This document shows, piece after piece, positions 27,622 to 36,000 of a DNA stretch of 64,000 nt. The translations under genes and the position numbers were made by a program. Every line of letters begins with the position of its first letter. Position 1 is the stretch's first letter. The DNA lies in assembly GCA_024274785.1 (NCBI GenBank), contig JAJSAM010000033.1:44398-108397 (forward strand). Direction: 5' to 3'. The notes beneath the pieces were generated by a model, which was not told the DNA's origin, ran no database searches, and worked only from the letters and a program-made list of their open reading frames with translations. Source of the stretch: Planctomycetota bacterium. GTDB lineage: Bacteria > Planctomycetota > JAJSAM01.

Positions 27622-28422
27622 GTGGACAGGGCACTCGGCATCTTCATCGTGGTCTGCGCCACGGCCATTCCGGTCACCGGCTGCGGACTCCCTGCCGGGC
27701 GAATCTCGGCTCGGGGTGGACCGTTCGACCTGGACGGGAGCATCGCCTCCACCGGAGGGGGTGAGTTGATCGACACAAAGGGTAGCGCCTCCACCGATGA
27801 TCTCGGTCTGGATGACTCCGAACTCACCTTTCAGCCGAAGGCGGAACTCGACTGGGGTGGCCTGAACCTCTCGCTGGATGGCTTCTCGGTCGGCTATTCC
27901 GGAACCGGCATCGCCACCGTGGGCCTCGAGATCGGAAACCTGCCCCCCATCGAGCTGGGCGCCGCGGTCAAGACCGACCTCGACCTCTCCTACCTGACGC
28001 TCAAGGCGACCTACGACCTCATCCCCACGGATGTCATCGACATCGGCATCGGCCTCGGCGGCGGCATTGTGGACTACGACCTGACCGTCGACCAAATCCT
28101 CGGCTCCGGACGGTTCAGGACGGCGGAAACACTCCCGGTGGTCTATCCGATGATCAGGGTGGGTTCGCTCATCGGGCCGGTGCGCATCGCCGGCTACCTG
28201 GGCGCCATCGCGGTGAGCTGGGACGGAAACAGGATCAGGTACATCGACGGTGAACTCTACGCGGGCGTCCGGGTGTTCGGGTCGGAGTCCCGGTTTCAAG
28301 GCTGGGTCAGCCTGGGCTACCGCTACCTCGACTTCAACTACGAGTACAATTCCGAGAATTCGAACATCGAACTCGACGCCACGATTCGCGGCCCGTACCT
28401 GAGCCTGGAGATCACGTTCTAG
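27622..28422 (+). CDS. Outer-membrane beta-barrel protein
   Basis: A 266-residue exported protein with a GTG start six bases after AAAGGAG. The signal peptide ends in VTGC, so it may be lipidated at Cys21. The mature sequence is a series of amphipathic strands (LDWGGLNLSLDGFSVGYSG, LDLSYLTLKATYDLIP, RFQGWVSLGYRYLDFNYEY) and ends in Phe (SLEITF), the usual C-terminal signature for BAM-inserted barrels. It lies 75 bp after the DUF799 gene on the same strand and may belong to the same complex. I cannot name a family. Confidence 0.7.
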   Translation: MDRALGIFIVVCATAIPVTGCGLPAGRISARGGPFDLDGSIASTGGGELIDTKGSASTDDLGLDDSELTFQPKAELDWGGLNLSLDGFSVGYSGTGIATVGLEIGNLPPIELGAAVKTDLDLSYLTLKATYDLIPTDVIDIGIGLGGGIVDYDLTVDQILGSGRFRTAETLPVVYPMIRVGSLIGPVRIAGYLGAIAVSWDGNRIRYIDGELYAGVRVFGSESRFQGWVSLGYRYLDFNYEYNSENSNIELDATIRGPYLSLEITF

Positions 28423-28423
28423 A

Positions 28424-28445
28424 AAGAGGGCCAGCCCCCTTCTTC
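28424..28445. terminator. Possible bidirectional terminator between convergent genes
   Basis: AAGAGGG-CCAG-CCCCCTT is an inverted repeat with one mismatch, flanked by A-rich and T-rich arms, in the 21-bp gap between the converging beta-barrel and small-lipoprotein genes. Confidence 0.4.
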
Positions 28446-28770
28446 ACTCGCGATCGACGAAGATCCCCGGGGGGTCGCCGCGGATGACGAGCCGATACTC
28501 CCCGCCCTCTTCCGCCTTGAAGCCGGTGGTGGCCTCCGCGCTGCCCTTCCGGAATACGGCCTTCACGTCCATGGGACCCAGGCCGATCGTTCCACCGGCT
28601 TCCTGCCCGGGCTTGATTCCCTCGATGTTGACGGTCGGGCCATCCGCCGCCCTGATCTGAACGTTCACCGTGTCCTGACACTCATTGACGATCGTCACAT
28701 TGTACGAGTCGCCACAGCCGAGCGGCGCCAGGGCGACGGCCACCATCACCAGGGTCGCTTTTACACGCAT
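28444..28770 (-). CDS. Small lipoprotein, unknown family
   Basis: A 108-residue lipoprotein from the ATG at 28770, preceded by GGAGGTG. Signal MRVKATLVMVAVALAPLGC gives lipid Cys19. The mature domain is beta-rich (YNVTIVNECQDTVNVQIRAA, VNIEGIKPGQEAGGTIGLG, AVFRKGSAEATTGFKAEEGG) and looks like a compact Ig-type or transthyretin-like fold. Two Cys (mature start and NEC) could only pair if the first is not lipidated. It is a single gene, divergent from the GntR regulator across 75 bp. Function unknown. Confidence 0.65.
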   Translation of the reverse strand: MRVKATLVMVAVALAPLGCGDSYNVTIVNECQDTVNVQIRAADGPTVNIEGIKPGQEAGGTIGLGPMDVKAVFRKGSAEATTGFKAEEGGEYRLVIRGDPPGIFVDRE

Positions 28771-28845
28771 CCAGGGCACCTCCAGAATCACATATCCGGA
28801 ATTCACTCAAGCGTGGGACCGTACTAGCACGATAAGACGGTCGCC

Positions 28846-29244
28846 ATGCACATCACCATCGATCCTACGGCGGCCGCACCGGTCAGCGAGCAAATCACCG
28901 AGGGAATTCGGTTCGCCATCGCCACCGGAGACGCGGCCGATGGCGACAGATTGACGAGCGTCCGCATTCTCGCCAAGGAACTCCTCGTCAACCCCAACAC
29001 CATCGGGAAGGTCTACCGCGACCTGGAACGGGAAGGGGTGGTCCGCACGAAGCCGGGATCGGGAGTTTTCGTGGCCCCCGGTGCCCGTGCGATCTGCCGC
29101 AAGGCGAGTGTCGTTGCGGTCCGGGCGGCGGTGATGCGCGCGGTGGAGAAGGGACTGGCGGCGGGCCTCGACGCGGAAGCGCTGTCCCGGGTTGTCGATG
29201 AATGCCTTGATACTGCGGGAGCGATCCAGAATGTCAACTGCTGA
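28846..29244 (+). CDS. GntR-family regulator (YtrA type)
   Basis: A 132-residue transcription factor. Residues 5-75 form the GntR winged helix: PVSEQITEGIRFAIATGDAA, LTSVRILAKELLVNPNTIGK and VYRDLEREGVVRTKPGSGVF. The C-terminal part is only about 50 residues of helix, as in the YtrA subfamily, which lacks a large effector domain. YtrA regulators usually repress the ABC transporter operon they precede; here the gene overlaps the ATPase gene by 14 bp and probably autoregulates the three-gene operon. Confidence 0.9.
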   Translation: MHITIDPTAAAPVSEQITEGIRFAIATGDAADGDRLTSVRILAKELLVNPNTIGKVYRDLEREGVVRTKPGSGVFVAPGARAICRKASVVAVRAAVMRAVEKGLAAGLDAEALSRVVDECLDTAGAIQNVNC

Positions 29245-30010
29245 GCCGATCACCATCCAGGGACTGAAGAAGCGATACGGAAAGAAGCAGGTCCTGACCG
29301 GCGTGACCCTGTCCGTGCCGAGGGGAGTGACGACCGCGCTGCTCGGCAGAAACGGCGCGGGCAAGACCACCATCCTCCGAATCCTCGCCGGGCTTCTGCC
29401 TCGAAACGGCGGCGAAGTGTCGGTCGCCGGCCTGGATCCCTGGAAGCAGGCGATCCGGGTCAAGGCGATCACCGGATACGTCCCGGACGCCCCCATGTTC
29501 CATCCTCGCTGGCGGGTCCGCGACGCGATGAGCCTGGTGAAGTCCGCACGGCGGCGAAGCTGGGACGAGCGCGAGGCGAGGCGCCTGGCGGAGACGTTCC
29601 AATTGGCCGGGTCCGACCGGATCGGCGCCCTCAGCAAGGGCGCGCGAGCCAAGCTCTCCCTGTTACTCGCTCTCTCGCACCACCCGGAGGTCGTGCTGCT
29701 CGACGAGCCCGCTTCCGGCCTCGACCCGCTCTCCCGCAAGGAGGTGCTCGGCACCCTGGTGGAGATCATGGAGCGGGAGGGAGCCGCCATCCTGATCTCC
29801 ACCCACCGCCTGGACGACGTGGAGCGCCTGGCCGAGCGCGTGGCGTTCCTGAAGGGCGGGGAGATCGTGGCGGAAGGGCTCACCGAGGAGCTGCGGACCG
29901 GCCGAGGCATACCGGAGGCGCAGTTGGAACATCCCGGCCTTACGGAACTCTATGCGGCCTTGCTCGACCGCGAGCAGGAGAAACGGGAAGTGCAACCATG
30001 CGCAGTCTGA
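29231..30010 (+). CDS. ABC transporter ATP-binding protein
   Basis: A 259-residue ABC ATPase. Walker A is LGRNGAGKTT, the signature motif is degenerate (LSKGARAKLSL instead of LSGGQ), Walker B is VVLLDEPASGLD and the switch His is in ISTHRLDD. The K-G-A-R/K signature is typical of ATPases paired with ABC-2 permeases in YtrA-regulated operons. The ATG at 29231 is inside the GntR gene; the 3' end overlaps the permease gene by 13 bp. It energises the following permease at the inner membrane. Confidence 0.92.
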   Translation: MSTAEPITIQGLKKRYGKKQVLTGVTLSVPRGVTTALLGRNGAGKTTILRILAGLLPRNGGEVSVAGLDPWKQAIRVKAITGYVPDAPMFHPRWRVRDAMSLVKSARRRSWDEREARRLAETFQLAGSDRIGALSKGARAKLSLLLALSHHPEVVLLDEPASGLDPLSRKEVLGTLVEIMEREGAAILISTHRLDDVERLAERVAFLKGGEIVAEGLTEELRTGRGIPEAQLEHPGLTELYAALLDREQEKREVQPCAV

Positions 30011-31797
30011 TCGCAAAGGAATGGCGGGAGAGCCGGGCCCTGATCTTCGGGTTCCTGATCCTCGCCCCGGTGGCCTCGGTCCTCATCAAGTGGCTGCTGG
30101 TGGGCTTCAAGGCCACGGAGACCACGGATTCCCTGGTGTTCATCATCCCCGGAGCGTTCGCCCTGTTCGTCTTCGCCCTGTCGGCGGACCTCGCCGCGGC
30201 GGACATCTCCTCCGGGCGCATCGCATTCTTCGCCGCGCTGCCCACGAGCCCCGCGAAAGTGTGGGCCGCCAAGACCCTGTTCCTCGCCGGCTCGGCGCTC
30301 CTCTACCTCGGCTACGCCCTCGTCGTCGAGACGATGATCCTCGCGCTCGCCGGGAAGGCGACCGCGCCCCTCATGGGACCCGAGGCGGCGCGCATGACGC
30401 TGCCGTTGACGGCGGTGATGACCGCGGGCGCGGCGACGTTTCTGTTCTCCACGCTGATCGATCGAGGATTCGCCGCGGCGCTCGCCGGCTTCGGGATGGT
30501 CGCCGGCCCCTGGCTCGTGCTGGGAGCAATCCGCAAGAATATCGGTGGGTTCGGGATCGATTTGGAGGCTGCCTCCCTCTTCGCCTGCGTGGTCCTGATC
30601 GTGGCCTCGCTCTCCGGCTCCGCCGCCGCTTTCCTCTCTGGAAGAGTGCATCTGAAAGCCAGGCTCCGGCGCGTCCTCGTCGCCGGTCTGGCGTTCCTCC
30701 TGGTCCTTCTGCCAGCCACGGTGTGGGCGGGAGTCTCGGTCCGGAACTGGCTCACCATCGACGCCGGCGACGAGCAAGTCCGCCTGGGTGGTGGCCGGCC
30801 GACGCCGGACGGAACGTGGGCGCTTCTGTCGGCAAGCCGCCGGGGGAAGGGCCCCTTCGGAGCGCCCTCGCCCCAGGAAGACTGGGCCGTCAACCTGGAG
30901 ACCGGGGTGGTTCGCGAGTTCGGCGGCATCGGTTGGTTCATGGGCGGTGACGAGGAATTCGCGGAAGGACCCGGTCGACTGGCGCTGTTTCGTCATTCGA
31001 AAGCGCCGGACGGCAAGGCGAACTGGCTGCGCGTGGTCTACGACCTGAACACGGGGCGGCCGCTCTCCACCCGGAGTGTGCAACGGTCGAAGCTCTATGG
31101 ATGGACGAGCATCCCGTGGGGTCTACACCGACTCGACATCACCCGATCTCCGCGCCGCCTGCTCACCGCCGATGGCCGCACGTTCGACCAGCCGGAGGGC
31201 TGGAGGTTCTCGCCCGCCACCGCCCCCTGGGGCGTCGGGTTGCGCCGCCGAAAGGGTGGGGTGAGCTATAGCTTCGGAGTGCTCCTTTTCGACACCGGCG
31301 AGATCCGGGAACTCTCTCACCATCCGCACTCTCTCCCCGATGACCCCGACGGCTTCGCTGTAAGCTTCGGTCAGCCGATCCGCCGTATCCCTCTCGCAGG
31401 CGGCGAGACCGAAGAGATCGACATCGGCAAGCCGAACTCCCGCAGCCTGTCCCCCGACCTGCGATTCGCCGTCATCTCGAGTTCCGCCGGGCTCTACCTG
31501 GTCCGCTCGAAGGATGCATCGATCGAGAAGATCGAGGACGAGACGCCCGTTCGCGGGGGCCCCTTCATCCTCTGGGCAAACGACTCGAGGACATTCCTGG
31601 TCCTCGGTCACGGCCCGAGTCTCAAGGGAACCATCCGTGATGGCCACGCCACCGTCGAGCAGGTGCAGGTCAGCCCGCGGATCATCTTCCCGGTCCACTT
31701 CGACGGTTCGCGGGTGCTGGGTTTCGGAGCGGGGCACGGAAGCTACCACGTCTCGGAACTCGATGGATCGAGCAGGCAGCTTCTGCCGGTGAGGTAG
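29998..31797 (+). CDS. ABC-2 type permease with long C-terminal beta-rich extension
   Basis: A 599-residue protein. Residues 1-250 form an ABC-2 permease with about six TM helices (LIFGFLILAPVASVLIKWLL, DSLVFIIPGAFALFVFALS, FLAGSALLYLGYALVVETMI, LVAGLAFLLVLLPATVWAG). The remaining 350 residues have no further TM segment and consist of short repeats of the kind found in WD40/PD40 propellers (PTPDGTWALLSASRRG, LSPDLRFAVISSSAGLYLV, FILWANDSRTFLVLGHG, FDGSRVLGFGAGHGSYHVS). After the last TM this tail is predicted on the periplasmic side, which is uncommon for ABC-2 permeases. Substrate unknown. Confidence 0.8.
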   Translation: MRSLIAKEWRESRALIFGFLILAPVASVLIKWLLVGFKATETTDSLVFIIPGAFALFVFALSADLAAADISSGRIAFFAALPTSPAKVWAAKTLFLAGSALLYLGYALVVETMILALAGKATAPLMGPEAARMTLPLTAVMTAGAATFLFSTLIDRGFAAALAGFGMVAGPWLVLGAIRKNIGGFGIDLEAASLFACVVLIVASLSGSAAAFLSGRVHLKARLRRVLVAGLAFLLVLLPATVWAGVSVRNWLTIDAGDEQVRLGGGRPTPDGTWALLSASRRGKGPFGAPSPQEDWAVNLETGVVREFGGIGWFMGGDEEFAEGPGRLALFRHSKAPDGKANWLRVVYDLNTGRPLSTRSVQRSKLYGWTSIPWGLHRLDITRSPRRLLTADGRTFDQPEGWRFSPATAPWGVGLRRRKGGVSYSFGVLLFDTGEIRELSHHPHSLPDDPDGFAVSFGQPIRRIPLAGGETEEIDIGKPNSRSLSPDLRFAVISSSAGLYLVRSKDASIEKIEDETPVRGGPFILWANDSRTFLVLGHGPSLKGTIRDGHATVEQVQVSPRIIFPVHFDGSRVLGFGAGHGSYHVSELDGSSRQLLPVR

Positions 31798-31809
31798 TAT
31801 CATCGCAGG

Positions 31810-32673
31810 ATGATCTTCGGGAACATGGAGAATCGCATCGTGCTCCTCGACGGGGGCATGGGGAGCACCATCGAGGACCGGGGCGTATCGGTTCGGAACG
31901 CGCTGTGGGGATCCGCCGCGCTGCTGACCTCTGAGGGTCTCAGCCTGAACGATCGGATCCACCGGGAATTCCGGGAGGCCGGGGCGGACATGCTCACCGC
32001 CAACGTCCACAACGCTTCCCTCGCGGCGTGCCGCGCCTATGACCACGAGGACCTCGGCCTCTTCGAGCGGGTGAATGCCGCCGGCGTCGCCAGTGCGCGC
32101 CGGGGCGCCGGCGACGACTGCCCGGTGGCTGCCGGGATCGGCAGCGTGGAGGGTCCCTACGCCACCGTGAGCATGTACGAGGCCGAGGAGATCGTCGAGA
32201 GACTCGAGCCGCAAGCGTCCCTGCTGCGACGGCTCGGGGTGGACCTCCTGATCTACGAGACGCTCACCACGGAGAACGAGATCCGGGCCGTCGCGAACCT
32301 GGCCCGCGCACCCTTTGCCGCGGGACTGACATGCGGAGAGGACGGGCGGACGCTGGCGGGGGTCGGGGTGGCCGATGCGGTTCAAATCCTCCTCCCGGCG
32401 GGCCCGGAAGCGGTTTTCATCCAGTGCACGAGATATGACTACGTCGCGGCCGCCCTGCCGGCACTGGTCGAAGCACTGGACGGTGCCGCCGACGCCGGTG
32501 TCTACGCGAACGACGGCCGGACATGGGTGGACATGCGCTGGCACGGCGAGCGGGTCTCACCGGAGGACTACGTGGCGAGTGCCCTGAAATGGCGCGACCT
32601 GGGCGCCCGGATCATCGGCGGCTGTTGCGGAACCGGGCCGGAGCACATCGCTGCGCTGAAAGCCGCGTTGTAG
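31810..32673 (+). CDS. Homocysteine S-methyltransferase family protein
   Basis: A 287-residue TIM-barrel methyltransferase. The start LLDGGMGSTIEDRG is the substrate-binding loop, and the zinc-binding cysteines are present as FIQCTR (in place of the usual NC) and GGCCGTGPEHI at the C-terminus. Such enzymes move a methyl group from S-methylmethionine, betaine or similar donors to homocysteine. There is no cobalamin domain, so it is not MetH. It follows the ABC operon by 12 bp and may be co-transcribed. Substrate not determinable from sequence. Confidence 0.87.
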   Translation: MIFGNMENRIVLLDGGMGSTIEDRGVSVRNALWGSAALLTSEGLSLNDRIHREFREAGADMLTANVHNASLAACRAYDHEDLGLFERVNAAGVASARRGAGDDCPVAAGIGSVEGPYATVSMYEAEEIVERLEPQASLLRRLGVDLLIYETLTTENEIRAVANLARAPFAAGLTCGEDGRTLAGVGVADAVQILLPAGPEAVFIQCTRYDYVAAALPALVEALDGAADAGVYANDGRTWVDMRWHGERVSPEDYVASALKWRDLGARIIGGCCGTGPEHIAALKAAL

Positions 32674-32699
32674 CCCGCGCAAGACGGTTCAACGCACCG

Positions 32700-32891
32700 G
32701 ATCCTGACCTTCGCGGTCTTCCCTTCCCTCACCGTAGCATTCCCGCTGCCGGAGAGAGGGCGCACCCGACGCGCCGGCCACCGGATTCAGATCCCGGCCC
32801 ATCACCACTCCCGTGACGGTCCCGCCGCGGCCCAGGCGATGGCGCCCGAGGTCGCGGCGGCGAGGATGAGGATGGGAGAAATCTGGCGCAT
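32700..32891 (-). pseudogene. Relic of a secreted carboxypeptidase-regulatory-like protein
   Basis: In the 356-bp gap before the 1326-residue gene, the minus strand carries MRQISPILILAAATSGAI, a convincing signal peptide ending near AWAAAG. After a shift of one frame it continues GTVTGVVMGRDLNPVAGA, the start of a carboxypeptidase-regulatory-like module. A second shift gives VRPLSGSGNATVREGKTAKV. Three frames are needed to read one fold, so this is a decayed 5' fragment. The remainder of the gap holds the upstream region of the next gene; no other feature is seen. Confidence 0.4.
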
Positions 32892-33029
32892 GAACCCATT
32901 GGGCCGAATCCCGGACCCGGTCTCTTCCATCGTTTCGGTTTTCCCGAACCGCCAATTCGATCGATACGAAACGCACGTCGCGGTACTTTCGAAGTTGACC
33001 AAATCGAAAGCCCGAAGGAGAGACGGAGC

Positions 33030-36000
33030 GTGAAATCGGAAAGAGTCGTTCTGCGAATACCGGCCCTCGTCCTGGTCCTGCTCATCGGCGGCGTCGCGAT
33101 CGCCGCGGGACTGAGCATCGACGACCTCACCGCCCTGAAGAAGGCCGGGTTTTCTGACGACGAGATCCAGAAGGAGATCGATCGCACCGAAACGCGACTC
33201 GTGCCGACGGAACGCGACGTCCGAAAGCTTCGCGCGGTGGGTTTCTCCCAGGCTTTCATCGATCGGCTCCGGGCGGAAGGAAGTCCCGAACTCACCCTCG
33301 ACACCGTGCGGCGGATGACCGCGCGGGGCGTCAAGCCGGAGGAGATCATCAGCCTGATCGCCGCCTCCGGAAAGACGTTCCGCCTGACGGCGCGCGAAGC
33401 CATCGAGCTCTCGAGGGCCCGCGTGGACTCCGCGGTCGTCCGCACGCTGCGGGGAGGAGCCCTCAAGCAACAGGAGTTGCTCAGGCTGGCCCGGGACGGC
33501 GCGAGGGAGGCGACTCAACTCGCCCTGATCGACGCTCTCGGCGCTGACTTCACACCGAGCGCGGCAGAAACGGTGAAGTTGATGCAGAAGGGCGTCCCGG
33601 TCTCCGTGATCCAGAAGCTGCGCGAGACCGCGCCGGCCCCCGAGGCGGAACCCGCCGCCGACTGGCACTACGAACATCCTCTCGGAAGGTTCGGACTCGA
33701 GGTCCCGGCCGGCTGGAGGCACCTGACCGAGCTGAATCTCGAGGACTTCGTGGTGCGGGACATCTTCACGCCGGAGAGGGACACGAGTGACCCCGCGAAA
33801 GTGCGATCCGCCTTCACGATCACCACGATTCCGGTTTCCCCGGAGTCGAAGCTGGCGGGACTCACGCTCGCCGATACGGCCCGAACGGTCCTGGTGCAAC
33901 GGCTGGCCGAGGAACCCGATCTGGCCCCACTCCTCGCCCGCCCGCTCGAGAAGGGAACACTCGGAGGCGTGGCTGCTCTCTTCTCTCCCCGGCGCGGAGC
34001 ACAGCGGGGAAGGGAAGACGGATCTTCCCGCTCGCGGTTCGGTATCGCGCGAAAGGACGGGTTCGTGGTCCTCGTCCGGATCTTCGCCGAGCGGAGCGCC
34101 GCACATCGCATGAAGGGTGCATTTCAGACGTGCATCGCGAAACTTCGTCTGGGACCTGCAACCCCGGTTTCGCCCGGGCCGATCGTGAACCGGCAAACCG
34201 TCACGGACCGCTCCCGCCCGTCGGTGGTGATGGTGGTCGGCACAACCGGAGGGCGACAGAGCGCCGGCAACGGATTCATCATCCGCGAGGACGGCATCGT
34301 GCTCACCAGCCACGCAGCCATCTGGGACATGGATACGAAGAGGCCTCACCGGAACATCCAGCTCCACTTCGATGCTTCCCTGAACCGTCCGCCGGTCCGG
34401 GCCGCCCTGGTCGCGGAGCACCGTCCCGAGCTGAACGGGGCCGGCTCCGCGCTGCTTCGGATCACGGAGCCCGGGAGAGTTCCGGCGCTGGCCCTCGGCA
34501 GGAGCATCCCGGTGCGCGCCACCACCCCCGTCCTGACGCTCGGATTCCCGCGTGGCGGGGCTCTCGAACTCGAGGCGCTCACCGTCATCGCCACGCCGAG
34601 CACCGTCAGGAAAGTGATGCCGAACCCGGACTACCACGGCGGTCCCGTGATCGACGCCCGGACCGGGGAAGTGATCGGAGTGTGCTCATCGATGTGGCGC
34701 CTTGACCCGCAGGCGATGATCCCCATACAGGCGTTTCGCACCGCATACGCGGATGTGCTCGATCTCGCGGCCGGCGCCGATCGGCTCTGGGGACCGACAG
34801 AGCACTTCGCCCATGCCCTGGATCTATACGGCCGCGGGGCGTATGCCGCCGCGGAACGTCGGCTCGCAAGAACGCTGGCGCTGGCGCCGAAGAACACGGA
34901 TGCCATGTTCCTCAACGCCGCGTGCGCGCTCGGTCGCGAGGATTCATCGGCGTTCGCCCAGTGGATCAACCGAGTGCTGAAGATCGATCCCGACAACGGC
35001 CTCGCCCTCCTGATGGCCGCCGGACACTCCCTGGCCGCGGAGGACTACGCACCGGCGATGAGGTTCGCCAATCGCGCAATCCAGGTGAGCCCCGCAGACG
35101 CGAGACCATACCTCCTCCGCGCAGAGATCAACCTTGGCCTGCGCCGTTATCAGGACGCTCTGCGTGATGCGGACCTGGTGGCACGAAAAACCCGGGGGCG
35201 AAGCACGGATGCGGAGATCCTCGCCGGGCGGGCCCTCTTCGAGTTGCAGAGGCTGGACGAAGGGCTTGCCCGATTCAACCGGGTGCTGAAGCTCAACCCG
35301 GCAGACTTGACGGCACAACTCGCGAAGGGCCTCTACTACGAGGAGAAGCGACTCTATTCCGAGGCCGCGAGGGAGTACGAGGGAATCGCCCGACGGCACC
35401 CAAAGGCACCCGAGCCCGAGGAGTCACTGGGCCGCTGCCTGGTCCTGGATGGTAAGAAACGCCCGGCCCTGGCCGCCTGCGACCGAGCCCTGGCGAAGAT
35501 CCGGAACCTGGGACGAACTCCGCCGGAATCCCTGTTCAGGACGATGACCGGCATCCGCGGGATCAGCGACGATTCAACGCCCCTCTTCATCGACTACGTC
35601 AACGCCTGCCCCGGCTCCGCGAATGCCCACGTGCAGGCCGCAATGCTGCACGGGACGCTGGGGGAACGCCCTGGTCTGGCGTACGCACACGCCCTCATCG
35701 CCCAGCAACTCACCTGGGGGGACGCCACGGTGCGCAAACAGGTACGCGACATCCCTCCCGCCTCACTCTCGATCAGCACGGTTGCGGAACTCTCAAAGCT
35801 GGGCTACGGTCCGGTGGCGATGACCATCGTGGAACTCGCCCCGATCGGCTTTGAAGTCAGCAAGGACAGCCGGGCCGGCCGACCCGGCGACTCGTCCCCC
35901 ATGACGACGGCGCTGCTGAGCAGGATCCTCTCGCGGCAGGAAGCGGGACGTCTTGGCCCGATGGGTGAACCCGGCGGACACGGACTCGACCGGAAGGAGA

